A DNA stretch of 64,000 nucleotides from the NCBI RefSeq assembly GCF_000429865.1, contig NZ_KE386978.1, positions 260,763-324,762 of the forward strand. Reading direction: 5' to 3'. The stretch is from Cucumibacter marinus DSM 18995. Lineage in GTDB: Bacteria; Pseudomonadota; Alphaproteobacteria; Rhizobiales; Devosiaceae. The notes under the pieces were generated by a model that searched no databases, had not been told where the DNA came from, and saw nothing but the letters and a program-made list of their open reading frames with translations. Both the position numbers and the translations under genes were made by a program. This document shows, in pieces, positions 36,176 through 46,391 of the stretch (within the stretch, counting starts at the first letter, position 1; the number at the start of each line of letters is the position of its first letter).

Positions 36176-37075
36176 ATGTATGTCCTGGGTTCGATCAATC
36201 TCGATATCGTCTTGTCGGTCGAGACGTTGCCGGCCCCTGGTGAGACGGTCTCCGCCAGCGGCATGGACCGGTTTTCCGGCGGCAAAGGCGCCAATCAGGC
36301 GATCGCCGCTGCGCGGGCCGACGCGAAGGTCAGCCTGTTTGGCGCCGTGGGGGAAGACGAAGCCGGCGCCACGCTTGTGGCCTATCTCGAGGACACTGGC
36401 ATCAACACGGAAGGGGTCGTCCGGCTTGCGGATACGCCGACCGGGCAGGCCTATATCGGGGTCTCGGCCAAGGGCGAGAACGCGATCATCGTCGTGCCCG
36501 GCGCCAACCACGCCTTTGACAAAAAGCCTGGCGCGTTTGAACTGCATACCGTCTTTCTCAGCCAGCTCGAAATGCCCGTTGCAGCCATCAAAGCGCTGTT
36601 CGAGGCCGCAGCGGGACGCGGGCTCCGGGTTCTCAACGCTGCCCCGGCCATTGATGAAGGGCGGGACCTGTTCGCGCTGACCGATGTTCTGATCGTCAAT
36701 GAGACCGAACTGGCGCATTACGCCAATGCCGCCGAGGTCTCGGCGCGTGACGGGGATGGGCTGGTGGCGCAGGCGCGGGCACTGATGGTGCGGGACGACC
36801 AGACGGTCGTCATCACGCTCGGCGCCGAAGGTGTTCTGGCGGTCACCGCCGATGATGCGATCCGCGTGGAAGGACGCAAGGCCGATGTGGTCGACACGAC
36901 CGGGGCCGGGGATTGCTTCTGCGGCACCCTTTGCACGGCGCTTGAGGAAGGTCAGACCCTCAAGGACGCAATCCGTTTCGCCAATGCCGCGGCAGCAATC
37001 GCCGTCACCCGGCGTGGGGCCGGCCCCTCCATGCCTGCGCGCGCCGAGATCGAAGCCTTGCTCGCAAAAGGCTAG
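36176..37075 (+). CDS. rbsK: ribokinase (PfkB family)
   Basis: A 299-residue sugar kinase, probably making ribose 5-phosphate. Signatures: FSGGKGANQAIAAARADAKV near residues 33-52, SLFGAVGEDEAGATL, and the PfkB catalytic motif DTTGAGDCFCGTL with the base Asp. The start MYVLGSINLDIVLSVETLP follows GGGAAG; a long upstream extension through the repeat array is rejected. No ribose transporter lies beside it, so another pentose or nucleoside is possible. It ends overlapping putR tail-to-tail. Confidence 0.9.
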   Translation: MYVLGSINLDIVLSVETLPAPGETVSASGMDRFSGGKGANQAIAAARADAKVSLFGAVGEDEAGATLVAYLEDTGINTEGVVRLADTPTGQAYIGVSAKGENAIIVVPGANHAFDKKPGAFELHTVFLSQLEMPVAAIKALFEAAAGRGLRVLNAAPAIDEGRDLFALTDVLIVNETELAHYANAAEVSARDGDGLVAQARALMVRDDQTVVITLGAEGVLAVTADDAIRVEGRKADVVDTTGAGDCFCGTLCTALEEGQTLKDAIRFANAAAAIAVTRRGAGPSMPARAEIEALLAKG

Positions 37076-37557
37076 AGCACATCCGGTCCGACGGCATCGT
37101 GGTCGACATCCTTGACGTTTTCCATCGAGACATAAGTGCTGGTGTGCGCGACATGCGGCAGGGCCGAAATCTTCTCGCCCAGAACGGCGCGATAATCGGC
37201 AATATCGCGGGTGCGCACGCGCAACAGATAGTCGAATGACCCTGCGATCATGTTGCACTGCTCGATCTCGGGCATCTTCATGACCGCCTTGTTGAAGGCG
37301 TCGAGCGCGCCAGCGCGAGTATCGGTCAGCTTCACCTCGACAAAAGCGATATGGGCGCGGTCGAGCTTCTCCGGATTGATGATCGCACGGTAGCCGAGAA
37401 TGTAGCCCGCCTGTTCCAGCCGTTTGACCCGGGCTTGACAAGGGGTCTTCGACAGGTTCACCCGCCGTGCCAGCGCGGCAATCGAAAGGCGCCCATCGGC
37501 GCTCAGTTCCTTCAGGATCCGTTCGTCAATCCGGTCGAGCCGTTCGATATCAGTCAT
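37072..37557 (-). CDS. putR: Lrp/AsnC-family regulator, PutR type
   Basis: A 161-residue feast/famine regulator: AsnC HTH (residues about 5-60; LSIAALARRVNLSKTPCQAR, VKRLEQAGYI) and a RAM ligand domain (FVEVKLTDTRAGALDAF, GSFDYLLRVRTRDIADYRAV). It is divergent from putA, the arrangement of PutR, which activates proline dehydrogenase in response to proline. The 192-base gap holds AT-rich patches suited to Lrp binding but no clear motif. Confidence 0.88.
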   Translation of the reverse strand: MTDIERLDRIDERILKELSADGRLSIAALARRVNLSKTPCQARVKRLEQAGYILGYRAIINPEKLDRAHIAFVEVKLTDTRAGALDAFNKAVMKMPEIEQCNMIAGSFDYLLRVRTRDIADYRAVLGEKISALPHVAHTSTYVSMENVKDVDHDAVGPDVL

Positions 37558-37749
37558 TCTTGGTCCATTCGTCTTCCAACATGCGACAGAAACAGGCGAA
37601 CAACCTACCCAGGAGCATATTTCAGGTCGAAAGACTATGTGGTGAAACGGCATAATGGTTCAAGTCCGGTCGTGATGCGCGCAAGGCGCCGGCCGTCAGA
37701 CCCCATGCAGTTCAAACCGCCCCGAAAAGGCGAGAACGAGAGAGCCCCG

Positions 37750-40700
37750 ATGGACCTGCCCGCAAGCCTCGCTGAATGCCGCGCCCGCCTCCGGGCCCTT
37801 CACCGGCCCGACGAGGCCGCAACCGTCAGAGGGCTGATTGAGGCAGCGAAATTGTCGCCGGAAGCGCGTGAAGCGATCACGGTGCGGGCAATCGATCTGG
37901 TCGAGACTGCGCGCAAGGCTGACCGACCGACAATCATGGAGGACTTCCTCGGGGAATATGGGCTGGGCACCAAGGAAGGCATCGCGCTGATGCAGATCGC
38001 CGAGGCGCTCTTGCGCGTGCCCGACGACCGCACCGTCGATGCGCTGATCGACGACAAGATCGGGTTCGGCGACTGGGGCGCGCATTGGGGACGGTCGGGC
38101 TCCCCGCTCGTCAATGCGGCGACCGGGGCGCTGATGCTGACCGGCGGCCTGATGTCCCGCGATACCGAAAACCCGCTGCAGGTGCTCAAGTCGCTTGTCA
38201 AACGGCTGGGCGAACCTGTGGTGCGCGCTTCGGTGACCCAGGCGATGCGCATCATGGGTGGACAATTCGTTCTCGGGCGCACGATCGACGAGGCCATGAA
38301 GCGCGCCGAAGCCAATGAAAAGATAGGCTATTCCCACTCCTATGACATGCTGGGGGAAGCCGCCCGCACGGCAGCGGATGCAGAACGCTATTTCGAAGAA
38401 TATGCCAAGGCCATCCGCGCCATCGCCAAGGGCTGCAAATCAGGCGAGGTGCGTCAGAACCCCGGGGTTTCGGTCAAGCTTTCGGCTCTGCATCCGCGCT
38501 ATGAGGTTGCCCAGCGGGACCGGGTGATGGCCGAACTGGCTCCACGCTGCCTGGCGCTGGCGAAAATGGCCGCCGACGCGAATATGGGCTTCAATATCGA
38601 TGCGGAGGAAGCCGACCGGCTCGACCTTTCGCTCGATGTGATCGAGACGGTTCTGCGCGACCCTGCCCTTGAAGGCTGGGACGGGTTCGGGGTCGTGGTG
38701 CAGGGCTATGGCCCGCGCTGCGCGCCGCTCATTGACTGGCTCTATTCCCTCGCCTCTTCGTTCGACCGCAAACTGATGGTGCGCCTCGTCAAGGGCGCTT
38801 ATTGGGACGCGGAGATCAAGCGCGCCCAGGTCGAGGGTGTCGAAGGTTTCCCGGTCTTCACCCGCAAGGCGGCGACCGATGTGTCCTACATCGCCTGTGC
38901 CCGGAAGCTGATGCGCTATCGCGACCGGATTTATCCGCAGTTCGCGACCCATAACGCGCATTCGGCCGCCGCAATCCTGCATCTCGCCGATGAGGAAGGG
39001 CTCGACCGCACCGAGTATGAATTCCAGCGCCTGCACGGCATGGGCGAGCGGCTGCATGAAGCGCTTGTCGAAGGCGAGAAAGTCAATTGCCGGATCTATG
39101 CGCCGGCCGGCCAGCACCGCGACCTGCTCGCCTATCTCGTCCGTCGGCTTCTGGAGAACGGGGCCAATGGCTCCTTCGTGCATCAGATCGCGGACAAGAA
39201 CATCCACGCATCCGATGTGGCGCGCGATCCCTTCTCGGTGATCGAAGAACTCGGCGACGCCATCCCGCACCCGGCCATCACGCCGCCGCCCAACCTGTTC
39301 GCGCCGGAGCGCGCCAACGCCAGGGGCTGGGACCTCACCGATCCGGACACGCTCTACGCGCTTGATGGCGAGCGCGGGCCCTTCCGTACTCATCGGTGGG
39401 AGGTCACTCCGGACCTTGCCGGCGCCTATCCGGATCTCGCCTCTTCGAATGCGCCCTCCGAAGTGCGCAATCCCGCCAATCCCGAAGACATTGTCGGCAC
39501 GCTCATCGAGGCCGATACCGACACCGCCGAAGCCGCCATCGCGCTGGCGGAAAAGGGCTTTACCAAATGGACTGCCACCCCGGTTGCCGAACGCGCTGCT
39601 GCCCTTAAACGCGCTGCCGCGCTATATGAGAAGCACGCACCCGAGCTGTTCGCGCTGGCCGCACGGGAAGCGGGGAAATCCCTGCCCGACGCGGTGGCGG
39701 AAATCCGCGAGGCGGTCGATTTCCTCAACTATTATGCGCATCAGGCCGAGACCGCCTCACCGGCACCGGAAGGCCGCGGCGTGTTCGCCTGCATTTCGCC
39801 CTGGAACTTCCCGCTGGCGATCTTTACCGGGCAATTGACTGCGGCGCTCGCCGCCGGCAATGCCGTGATCGCCAAGCCCGCGGAACAGACCCCGCTGATT
39901 GCGGCGCGGGCCGTTCAATTGCTGCATGAGGCGGGTGTGCCCGCCGAGGCGCTGATCTATCTGCCGGGCCGGGGCGAAGTGGTTGGCGCCGCGCTCACCG
40001 CGGATCCGCGCATCGCCGGGATCTGCTTCACCGGTTCGACCGATACTGCCAAGCTGATCGACAAGTCCGCTGCCGAGCACCTGGCGCCGGATGCACCGCT
40101 GATCGCGGAGACCGGCGGTCTCAACGCCATGATCATCGATTCCACCGCGCTGCCCGAGCAGGCTGTCGATGATGTGATCGCCTCGGCCTTCCAGAGCTCG
40201 GGGCAGCGCTGTTCGGCACTGCGCATTCTCTACATCCAGGAGGATATCGCAGACCGGTTCCTGTCCATGCTTTACGGCGCGATGGACGAGTTGCGGCTCG
40301 GCGACCCCTGGCTGCTTTCGACCGATATCGGCCCGGTGATCGATGATGAAGCCTTCACCGACATCACCGGTTACCTCGAAGCCCACAAGAGCGCGATCGT
40401 CAATCAGATCGACGTGCCCGAAACGGGCACCTTTGTCCCACCCAGCGTGATTGAGGTGTCCGGCATCGAGGCGCTCGAGCGCGAGGTGTTCGGTCCCGTG
40501 CTGCATGTGGCGCGTTTCGCCGCCAAGGATCTCGACAAGGTGATTGCGGCGGTCAATGCCAAAGGGTTCGGGCTGACCTTCGGGCTTCATTCGCGCATCG
40601 CGCGGCGGGCCGACAAGGTCGCGATGTCGGTCAAGGCCGGCAATGTCTATGTGAACCGGAACCAGATCGGGGCGATCGTGGGGTCGCAGCCCTTTGGCGG

Positions 40701-41313
40701 CGAAGGCCTTTCCGGCACCGGCCCCAAGGCGGGTGGTCCGCACTATTTGCCGCGTTTCGCGCGCCCCGAGCCCCGCAAGGACACAACCGCCGAAGGCCCG
40801 GCCGCCTCGCGCGAGCGGCTGGACCTGGCGCTCGCCGATCTTACTCGTCGCAAGCCTGCGGACGCCCCCGTCGATGCCACGCATCTGCCTGGCCCGACCG
40901 GGGAAAGCAACATATTGCGGCTCTTCCCGCGCGGTGTCGTGCTGTGTCTGGGCCCCGATGCAGAAAGCCTCACCGTTCAGGCAGAGGCGGCGCTGAGCCA
41001 TGGCAATGTTGCCATTTTGTGTGCGCCGGGGGCGGGCGAAGTGGCGCGGAGCCTGCCGGCGGATGCGGCGGTGGTTGCAGTCGATGGCAGTTTCGATCCG
41101 GCCATGCTGGGCGATTTCGACATCGAGGCCGTCGCCTGTTTCGGCAGCGATGCGATGCTCAAGCCGTTGCGGGTGGCACTCGCGGCGCGCCAGGGGCCGA
41201 TCCTGCCGCTGATCACCGATCATGCCGACCTCACCCGCGTTGCGTTCGAGCGCCATTGCTGCATCGACACCACGGCATCGGGAGGCAATGCGGCGCTTCT
41301 GGCGAGCCTGTAA
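37750..41313 (+). CDS. putA: bifunctional proline dehydrogenase / P5C dehydrogenase
   Basis: An approximately 1187-residue flavoenzyme oxidising proline to glutamate. Order: N-terminal arm; PRODH barrel with [19 protein letters not shown] and [12 protein letters not shown]; aldehyde dehydrogenase domain with [11 protein letters not shown], catalytic Glu in [12 protein letters not shown] and Cys in [26 protein letters not shown]; then a C-terminal tail domain typical of long PutAs. It lacks the N-terminal RHH DNA-binding domain, consistent with a separate PutR. I chose [11 protein letters not shown] behind GAGAGAG; ATG 37705 is the alternative. Confidence 0.95.
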   Translation: MDLPASLAECRARLRALHRPDEAATVRGLIEAAKLSPEAREAITVRAIDLVETARKADRPTIMEDFLGEYGLGTKEGIALMQIAEALLRVPDDRTVDALIDDKIGFGDWGAHWGRSGSPLVNAATGALMLTGGLMSRDTENPLQVLKSLVKRLGEPVVRASVTQAMRIMGGQFVLGRTIDEAMKRAEANEKIGYSHSYDMLGEAARTAADAERYFEEYAKAIRAIAKGCKSGEVRQNPGVSVKLSALHPRYEVAQRDRVMAELAPRCLALAKMAADANMGFNIDAEEADRLDLSLDVIETVLRDPALEGWDGFGVVVQGYGPRCAPLIDWLYSLASSFDRKLMVRLVKGAYWDAEIKRAQVEGVEGFPVFTRKAATDVSYIACARKLMRYRDRIYPQFATHNAHSAAAILHLADEEGLDRTEYEFQRLHGMGERLHEALVEGEKVNCRIYAPAGQHRDLLAYLVRRLLENGANGSFVHQIADKNIHASDVARDPFSVIEELGDAIPHPAITPPPNLFAPERANARGWDLTDPDTLYALDGERGPFRTHRWEVTPDLAGAYPDLASSNAPSEVRNPANPEDIVGTLIEADTDTAEAAIALAEKGFTKWTATPVAERAAALKRAAALYEKHAPELFALAAREAGKSLPDAVAEIREAVDFLNYYAHQAETASPAPEGRGVFACISPWNFPLAIFTGQLTAALAAGNAVIAKPAEQTPLIAARAVQLLHEAGVPAEALIYLPGRGEVVGAALTADPRIAGICFTGSTDTAKLIDKSAAEHLAPDAPLIAETGGLNAMIIDSTALPEQAVDDVIASAFQSSGQRCSALRILYIQEDIADRFLSMLYGAMDELRLGDPWLLSTDIGPVIDDEAFTDITGYLEAHKSAIVNQIDVPETGTFVPPSVIEVSGIEALEREVFGPVLHVARFAAKDLDKVIAAVNAKGFGLTFGLHSRIARRADKVAMSVKAGNVYVNRNQIGAIVGSQPFGGEGLSGTGPKAGGPHYLPRFARPEPRKDTTAEGPAASRERLDLALADLTRRKPADAPVDATHLPGPTGESNILRLFPRGVVLCLGPDAESLTVQAEAALSHGNVAILCAPGAGEVARSLPADAAVVAVDGSFDPAMLGDFDIEAVACFGSDAMLKPLRVALAARQGPILPLITDHADLTRVAFERHCCIDTTASGGNAALLASL

Positions 41314-41353
41314 TCGGGGACACTGTCACCGGCCTGTCAAAATTATCTTGGTC

Positions 41354-41374
41354 CTATCAAAAAAATTTTGATAG
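41354..41374. promoter_or_regulatory. inverted repeat before XRE-cupin regulator
   Basis: CTATCAAAA-AAA-TTTTGATAG: perfect 9-bp arms, 3-base spacer, only 9 bases before the chosen ATG. A and T dominate within very GC-rich DNA. Probably the operator of the following regulator-transporter operon. Confidence 0.65.
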
Positions 41375-41382
41375 ACACGGAT

Positions 41383-42069
41383 ATGGCCTCGACGACCCCC
41401 GGCGCTGAGCGCGTCATGAGCGAGAATACCGGCAACGAGCCCGCCCCGGCGGGTCATCCCCGTGTCGGTCCGCTGATCCGGTCTTTGCGCAAGAAGCGGC
41501 ATCTCACGCTTGCCCAGCTGGGTGAGGCCGCCAGCCTGTCTGTCGGGTTCCTGAGCCAGGTCGAACGCGACCATGCCTCGCCTTCCCTGACCGCACTCAA
41601 CCAGATCGCCAAGGCTCTCGGGGTCGGGATCGACTATTTTGTCGCCGCCCCCGCCACGCAGAGCGCGCTGACCCGCGCCGGCAGGCGCGAGGCGTTCTGG
41701 GTCGATGAGGACGGCATGGTCTATGAGCGGCTGAGCGCCAGTTTTCCGGGCTCGGAAATGACCTCCTACATCATCACTGTCCCACCCGGTTTTGCTTCGG
41801 AAGTGTCGCGGCATGAAGGCGAGGAAATCGCCTATCAGCTCTCGGGCCATGTGCATTTCACCCTCGAAGGGCGCAGCTTTGTCATGCAGCCGGGAGACAG
41901 CCTGCATTTCGTTTCCACCCGCCCGCATCGCTGGGCCAATACCGGCAGTGAGCCGGCACGGGTGTTCTGGTCGGGCACTGCGCCCATCGACCAGCGCGAA
42001 GATATCGAGGCGGCGGGCGGCTCCATCGAGCGGCTGCCCGGCACCTCCAAATCGGAGAAGCGGCCATGA
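41383..42069 (+). CDS. XRE-family regulator with C-terminal cupin domain
   Basis: A regulator of about 228 residues: HTH at residues about 30-85 (LRKKRHLTLAQLGEAASLSV, GFLSQVERDHASPSLTALNQ) and a cupin_2 domain (SRHEGEEIAYQLSGHVHFTL, MQPGDSLHFVSTRPHRWANT). Such proteins often sense small metabolites, for example PuuR-like. The start is uncertain (41383 or 41416; a TTG inside the operator is rejected). The stop overlaps oppB (ATGA), so it is the first gene of the transporter operon and probably controls it through the palindrome at its promoter. Confidence 0.88.
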   Translation: MASTTPGAERVMSENTGNEPAPAGHPRVGPLIRSLRKKRHLTLAQLGEAASLSVGFLSQVERDHASPSLTALNQIAKALGVGIDYFVAAPATQSALTRAGRREAFWVDEDGMVYERLSASFPGSEMTSYIITVPPGFASEVSRHEGEEIAYQLSGHVHFTLEGRSFVMQPGDSLHFVSTRPHRWANTGSEPARVFWSGTAPIDQREDIEAAGGSIERLPGTSKSEKRP

Positions 42070-42995
42070 TCGGCTATATCATCCGGCGGCTTTTGATGAT
42101 GATCGTGACCCTGTTCGCGATCATCACGCTGACTTTTTTCCTCATGCATGCCGTGCCCGGCGGGCCGTTCACTTCGGAAAAGCAGGTGCTGCCTGAAATC
42201 CAGGCCGCGCTCGATGCGAAATACCACCTCAACGACCCGATCTGGCTGCAATATTTCAATTATCTCAAGGGTATCGCCGTCCTGGATCTGGGGCCGTCGT
42301 TCAAATATCCGGGCCTGACGGTCAATGAAATGATCGTTGAGGGCCTGCCGGTCACGATGAAGACCGGCGTGCTGGCTCTGCTGTGCGTGGTCGCGCTCGG
42401 GGTGCCGCTCGGCATCGTCGCGGCGCTGTTCCGCAACAAATGGCCGGACACGCTTGTCATGGTTTTCGCAACCATCGGGGTCGCCATTCCCTCTTATGTG
42501 GTGGCTACCGTCACGCTTTATATCTTCGCGCTCCGGCTCGGCTGGGTGCCAACCTTCGGGCTCGACGACTGGCGCGGGTTCATCCTGCCGGTTCTAGCCC
42601 TCTCCGGGTTCTGGCTCGCCTTTATCGCGCGGCTGTCGCGCTCGAGCCTGCTCGAGACCCTCAACGAAGACTACATGACCACCGCCAAGGCCAAGGGGCT
42701 GCATCCGATGCAGGTCCTGTTCAAGCACGGGCTGAGGAACTCGCTCATTCCGATCGTCACCGTTCTCGGGCCGGTTGTTGCCAATCTTCTCACGGGTTCC
42801 TTCGTGATCGAACAGATCTTCGCCCTGCCGGGCATTGGCCGGCATTTCGTCCTGTCGATCACCAATCGCGACTACACCACCATTATGGGCATCACGATCT
42901 TTTACGCCGCCTTTCTCATGGTGATGATCTTCATCGTCGACATGATCTATCTGGCGCTCGATCCGCGCATCAAGCTTGGAAAGGCATCGTCATGA
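42066..42995 (+). CDS. oppB: oligopeptide ABC transporter permease, OppB type
   Basis: A 309-residue inner-membrane permease with six membrane segments. It starts MIGYIIRRLLMMIVTLFAII; the ATPase-contact loop is EDYMTTAKAKGLHPMQVLFK, and GSFVIEQIFALPGIGRHFVL is the family hallmark. Overlaps at both ends with neighbouring genes (ATGA) show tight coupling in the opp operon. Confidence 0.93.
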   Translation: MIGYIIRRLLMMIVTLFAIITLTFFLMHAVPGGPFTSEKQVLPEIQAALDAKYHLNDPIWLQYFNYLKGIAVLDLGPSFKYPGLTVNEMIVEGLPVTMKTGVLALLCVVALGVPLGIVAALFRNKWPDTLVMVFATIGVAIPSYVVATVTLYIFALRLGWVPTFGLDDWRGFILPVLALSGFWLAFIARLSRSSLLETLNEDYMTTAKAKGLHPMQVLFKHGLRNSLIPIVTVLGPVVANLLTGSFVIEQIFALPGIGRHFVLSITNRDYTTIMGITIFYAAFLMVMIFIVDMIYLALDPRIKLGKASS

Positions 42996-44227
42996 CCGAC
43001 ACGATTCCTTCCGAAGTGGCCAGCAAGGCGCCCGCCGCCCCGCCATCTGTCAGCCAGATCCCGGCCGACAAATGGCTCAAGGTCGGCCCCGATGCCGGAG
43101 ACGCGGAATATATCGCCGCGCCAAGCCTCACCTATTGGCAGGACGCCCGGCGGCGGCTTTCGCGCAACATCCCGGCCATGCTGTCGCTGGCCTTTATCGT
43201 GCTGTTGCTGGTCGCGGCGATCATCGGTCCGTGGTTCTCGCGCTATTCCTATTTCGAGCAAGATCTGGCGCTGTCCAACATCCCGCCCTTTTTCGAGACC
43301 TACGAGGTCGAAACGGGCACCGGCGAGACGGCACGCTTCTTCCTCAATTCGGGGAACTTCAAGGTCTATGGCGTGGGTCCGGGTGGCGAGGTCGAAGGGC
43401 TGTTGCGCGCCACCAAGAAGGACCTCATCAACAAGCAGCACCGCTATGAGTTCGGCGAAACCGCTGTCCTGATGGATTTCAAATCCCTGCCCGCCCGCAT
43501 GCTCGACGCGGAAACCGGCGAAGTGATCGGCACCTCGGGCTGGTCATGGAACGCCACCAACTGGTTCGGCACGGACCAGCTCGGCCGCGATTTGCTGGTT
43601 CGCCAGCTTTATGGCGCCCGGATTTCACTCACGGTCGCGTTCGTCGCCTCGCTGGTCAACTTTTTCATCGGCGTCTTCTATGGCGGGATTTCCGGCTATT
43701 TCGGCGGTGCGGTCGACAGTGTGATGATGCGCATCGTCGAGATCATCGCCACGATCCCGCTGACGCTCTATGTGATCTTGATGATGGTGGTGCTTCAGAA
43801 CGGGCTGCTATCCGTCGTCGTCGCTATCGGCACGGTCTATTGGGTGGATATGGCGCGCATTGTGCGCGGGCAGATCCTGTCGCTCAAACAGGCCGATTAC
43901 GTCGCCGCGGCCCAAACCATGGGCGCGAGCACAAGGCGGATTCTCACCCGGCATCTGTTACCGAACACGATGGGGCCGATCCTTGTGACGCTGACCATGC
44001 TGATCCCCTCGGCGATCTTCATCGAAAGCTTCATGAGCTTCATCGGGCTCGGGGTCACGCCGCCGCTCGCCAGCTGGGGCACGCTCACATCCGAAGCCGT
44101 CGAAACGCTTCGCGCCTATCCCTATCAGCTCTTCTTCCCTGCCGCCGCGATCTCGCTGACCATGTTCGCCTTCAACTTTTTAGGCGACGGGCTGCGTGAT
44201 GCGCTCGATCCGAGGTTGCGCAAATGA
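42992..44227 (+). CDS. oppC: oligopeptide ABC transporter permease, OppC type, with insertion
   Basis: A 411-residue permease, about 100 longer than the usual 300. A roughly 55-residue cytoplasmic tail, one membrane segment, then an enlarged periplasmic loop (ETYEVETGTGETARFFLNSG through ARMLDAETGEVIGTSG) before the signature WFGTDQLGRDLLVRQLYGAR and five more segments. The contact loop is QTMGASTRRILTRHLLPN. Overlaps with oppB and oppD are ATGA. The large loop may touch the binding protein. Confidence 0.92.
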   Translation: MTDTIPSEVASKAPAAPPSVSQIPADKWLKVGPDAGDAEYIAAPSLTYWQDARRRLSRNIPAMLSLAFIVLLLVAAIIGPWFSRYSYFEQDLALSNIPPFFETYEVETGTGETARFFLNSGNFKVYGVGPGGEVEGLLRATKKDLINKQHRYEFGETAVLMDFKSLPARMLDAETGEVIGTSGWSWNATNWFGTDQLGRDLLVRQLYGARISLTVAFVASLVNFFIGVFYGGISGYFGGAVDSVMMRIVEIIATIPLTLYVILMMVVLQNGLLSVVVAIGTVYWVDMARIVRGQILSLKQADYVAAAQTMGASTRRILTRHLLPNTMGPILVTLTMLIPSAIFIESFMSFIGLGVTPPLASWGTLTSEAVETLRAYPYQLFFPAAAISLTMFAFNFLGDGLRDALDPRLRK

Positions 44228-45285
44228 CCATCACCGCTGCGCACACAAGCGAACCGATCCTGTCGGTCAAGAATTTGTCGACGAGCTTTTTCTCCGACCG
44301 CGGGGAAGTCAAAGCCGTGCGCGGGGTCTCCTTCGACGTCTATCCCGGCGAGATCCTCGGTATTGTCGGGGAATCAGGGTCCGGCAAGTCGATCACCTGC
44401 ATGTCGGTACTCAGGCTGTTGAAGGCCAATGGCCGGGTGCTCGACGGGTCTGCCGTGTTTGAAGGCAAGGACCTCACCACCCTGCCTTCGCGCCAGATGC
44501 GGGCGCTGCGCGGGAACGACATTTCGATGATCTTCCAGGACCCGATGACCTCGCTCAATCCGACGCTTACAGTCGGCGAGCAGATCATCGAAACGATCCG
44601 AGCGCACCGTCAGGTTTCGCGCGCCGACGCTGCAAAGCGCGCGATCGAACTGTTCGACCTTGTGAAAATCCCCTCACCATCCAAGCGGCTTAAATCTTAT
44701 CCGCATGAATTTTCAGGCGGCATGCGCCAGCGCGTGATGATCGCGATGGCGCTGTCTTGCGATCCGAAGCTTCTGGTCGCGGACGAACCCACCACTGCGC
44801 TCGATGTCACCATCCAGCGCCAGGTGCTGCAGCTTCTCAAGGAGCTGCAGTCGCGCCTTGGCATGGCGGTCATCCTGATCACCCACGATCTTGGCGTCAT
44901 CGCCGAGGTGACCGACAGGATCCTGGTCATGTATGGCGGCATGGTGATGGAGACGGGCCGGGTCGCGGACCTGTTCGAAAGCCCGCGCCACCCCTATACG
45001 CAGGGACTTCTCAAATCCATTCCAGACCTTTCGAGCGGCGAGCATCAGCGCCTGAGCCCGATCCCGGGCTCACCGCCCGACATGCTGCATCCGCCTGCGG
45101 GGTGCCCGTTCGCGCCCCGCTGCACCCATGCCATGGGCATCTGCACCGAGGCGGTGCCACAGCTCTACTGCGCCGGCGATACGCCGGTCCTGCGGGCCGG
45201 GCAGGCCGCGCGCTGCTGGCTGCATCACGCTGACGCACCAGAAGTGCCCGAGGTCAACGCGAGAGAGCATGAGGGGGCGGCATGA
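44224..45285 (+). CDS. oppD: oligopeptide ABC transporter ATPase, OppD type
   Basis: A 353-residue ATPase. Walker [14 protein letters not shown], signature [15 protein letters not shown], Walker [15 protein letters not shown], and the C-terminal Cys-rich [15 protein letters not shown]. It overlaps oppC and oppF by four bases each. With OppF it forms the asymmetric motor of the importer. Confidence 0.94.
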   Translation: MTITAAHTSEPILSVKNLSTSFFSDRGEVKAVRGVSFDVYPGEILGIVGESGSGKSITCMSVLRLLKANGRVLDGSAVFEGKDLTTLPSRQMRALRGNDISMIFQDPMTSLNPTLTVGEQIIETIRAHRQVSRADAAKRAIELFDLVKIPSPSKRLKSYPHEFSGGMRQRVMIAMALSCDPKLLVADEPTTALDVTIQRQVLQLLKELQSRLGMAVILITHDLGVIAEVTDRILVMYGGMVMETGRVADLFESPRHPYTQGLLKSIPDLSSGEHQRLSPIPGSPPDMLHPPAGCPFAPRCTHAMGICTEAVPQLYCAGDTPVLRAGQAARCWLHHADAPEVPEVNAREHEGAA

Positions 45286-46292
45286 ACGAGATCGCGAAGA
45301 CTGACACGCCGAAAGCCGAACCGGCCGCCACCCCGCTCGTCACGCTCAAGGGCCTTGAGAAGCATTTTGATGTCACCAGCGGCCTGCTGGGACGTCACAA
45401 ACAGGTGCTCAAGGCTGTCGACGGAATCGACCTCGAAATCCGCCGCGGCGAGACGCTGGGGCTGGTGGGTGAATCCGGCTGCGGGAAATCGACCCTCGCC
45501 CGTGCCCTCATCCGGCTTTACAGGCCGACCGGCGGCAGGATCGAGTTCGATGGCACCGACATTGCCGGGCTCGACCGCCAGGCACTGATTCCCTATCGGC
45601 GCCGCATGCAGATGATCTTCCAGGATCCCTATGCCTCGCTGAACGGGCGCATGAGTGTCAGGGACCTGATTGCCGAGCCGCTTGAGATCAATCGCATCGG
45701 CACCGAGAAATCGCGCACCGAACGGGTGCACGACCTGCTGACGCGGGTCGGGCTCAACCAGAGCCACGCGACACGTTTCCCGCATGAGTTTTCAGGCGGC
45801 CAGCGCCAGCGCATCGGTATTGCCCGGGCGCTTGCGCTCGAGCCAGAGCTGGTGATCTGCGACGAGCCGATCTCGGCGCTCGACGTGTCGATCCAGGCGC
45901 AGGTCGTCAACATGCTCGAGGACCTGCAGGAAGAGTTCAAGCTCACCTATTTGTTCATCACCCACGATCTGTCGATGGTCCGGCACATCTCGGACCGGAT
46001 CGGGGTGATGTATCTGGGCAAGCTGGTCGAACTCGCCGACCGTGACGCGCTCTATGAGGGCCCCAAACACCCCTATACGCAGGCGCTGCTCAAATCGATT
46101 CCGGTGCCTGACCCCAAACGCAAGGGCGCAGATGAAGGCATGCGCGGAGAAATCCCCAGCCCGATGGATATCCCCTCGGGCTGCCGGTTCCGCACGCGCT
46201 GCCCGCTTGCGACCGACAAATGTGCGGCAGAAGAACCGCCGCTCAAGGAGATGGGAGGCGGTCACCTGGCTGCCTGCCATTACGCCGAATGA
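45282..46292 (+). CDS. oppF: oligopeptide ABC transporter ATPase, OppF type
   Basis: A 336-residue ATPase partner of OppD. Walker [15 protein letters not shown], signature [15 protein letters not shown], Walker B LVICDEPISALDVS and C-terminal GCRFRTRCPLATDKC. The start [14 protein letters not shown] overlaps the oppD stop. A 99-base gap with hairpins separates it from oppA. Confidence 0.94.
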   Translation: MNEIAKTDTPKAEPAATPLVTLKGLEKHFDVTSGLLGRHKQVLKAVDGIDLEIRRGETLGLVGESGCGKSTLARALIRLYRPTGGRIEFDGTDIAGLDRQALIPYRRRMQMIFQDPYASLNGRMSVRDLIAEPLEINRIGTEKSRTERVHDLLTRVGLNQSHATRFPHEFSGGQRQRIGIARALALEPELVICDEPISALDVSIQAQVVNMLEDLQEEFKLTYLFITHDLSMVRHISDRIGVMYLGKLVELADRDALYEGPKHPYTQALLKSIPVPDPKRKGADEGMRGEIPSPMDIPSGCRFRTRCPLATDKCAAEEPPLKEMGGGHLAACHYAE

Positions 46293-46318
46293 AGAATCAC
46301 AGGCCGCGATAACGATAA

Positions 46319-46372
46319 GGGGCCAAATGGCCCGAAAAGCGGTCTTGATAAGCGTGAGGGGGGAAACCCCTC
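46319..46372 (+). promoter_or_regulatory. stem-loops between oppF and oppA
   Basis: Two hairpins: GGGCCA-AA-TGGCCC (46320-46333) and GAGGGG-GGAAA-CCCCTC (46356-46372), the second just before the oppA ribosome site (AGGAGAGAAG). They may stabilise the oppA mRNA after processing or act as an attenuator. Confidence 0.45.
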
Positions 46373-46391
46373 GAACACAGAGGAGAGAAGC

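Noticed and set aside
41368-41382. TTG start for the XRE-cupin regulator
   Set aside because: The codon lies within a perfect palindrome that looks like an operator and has no ribosome site; ATG codons follow at 41383 and 41416.
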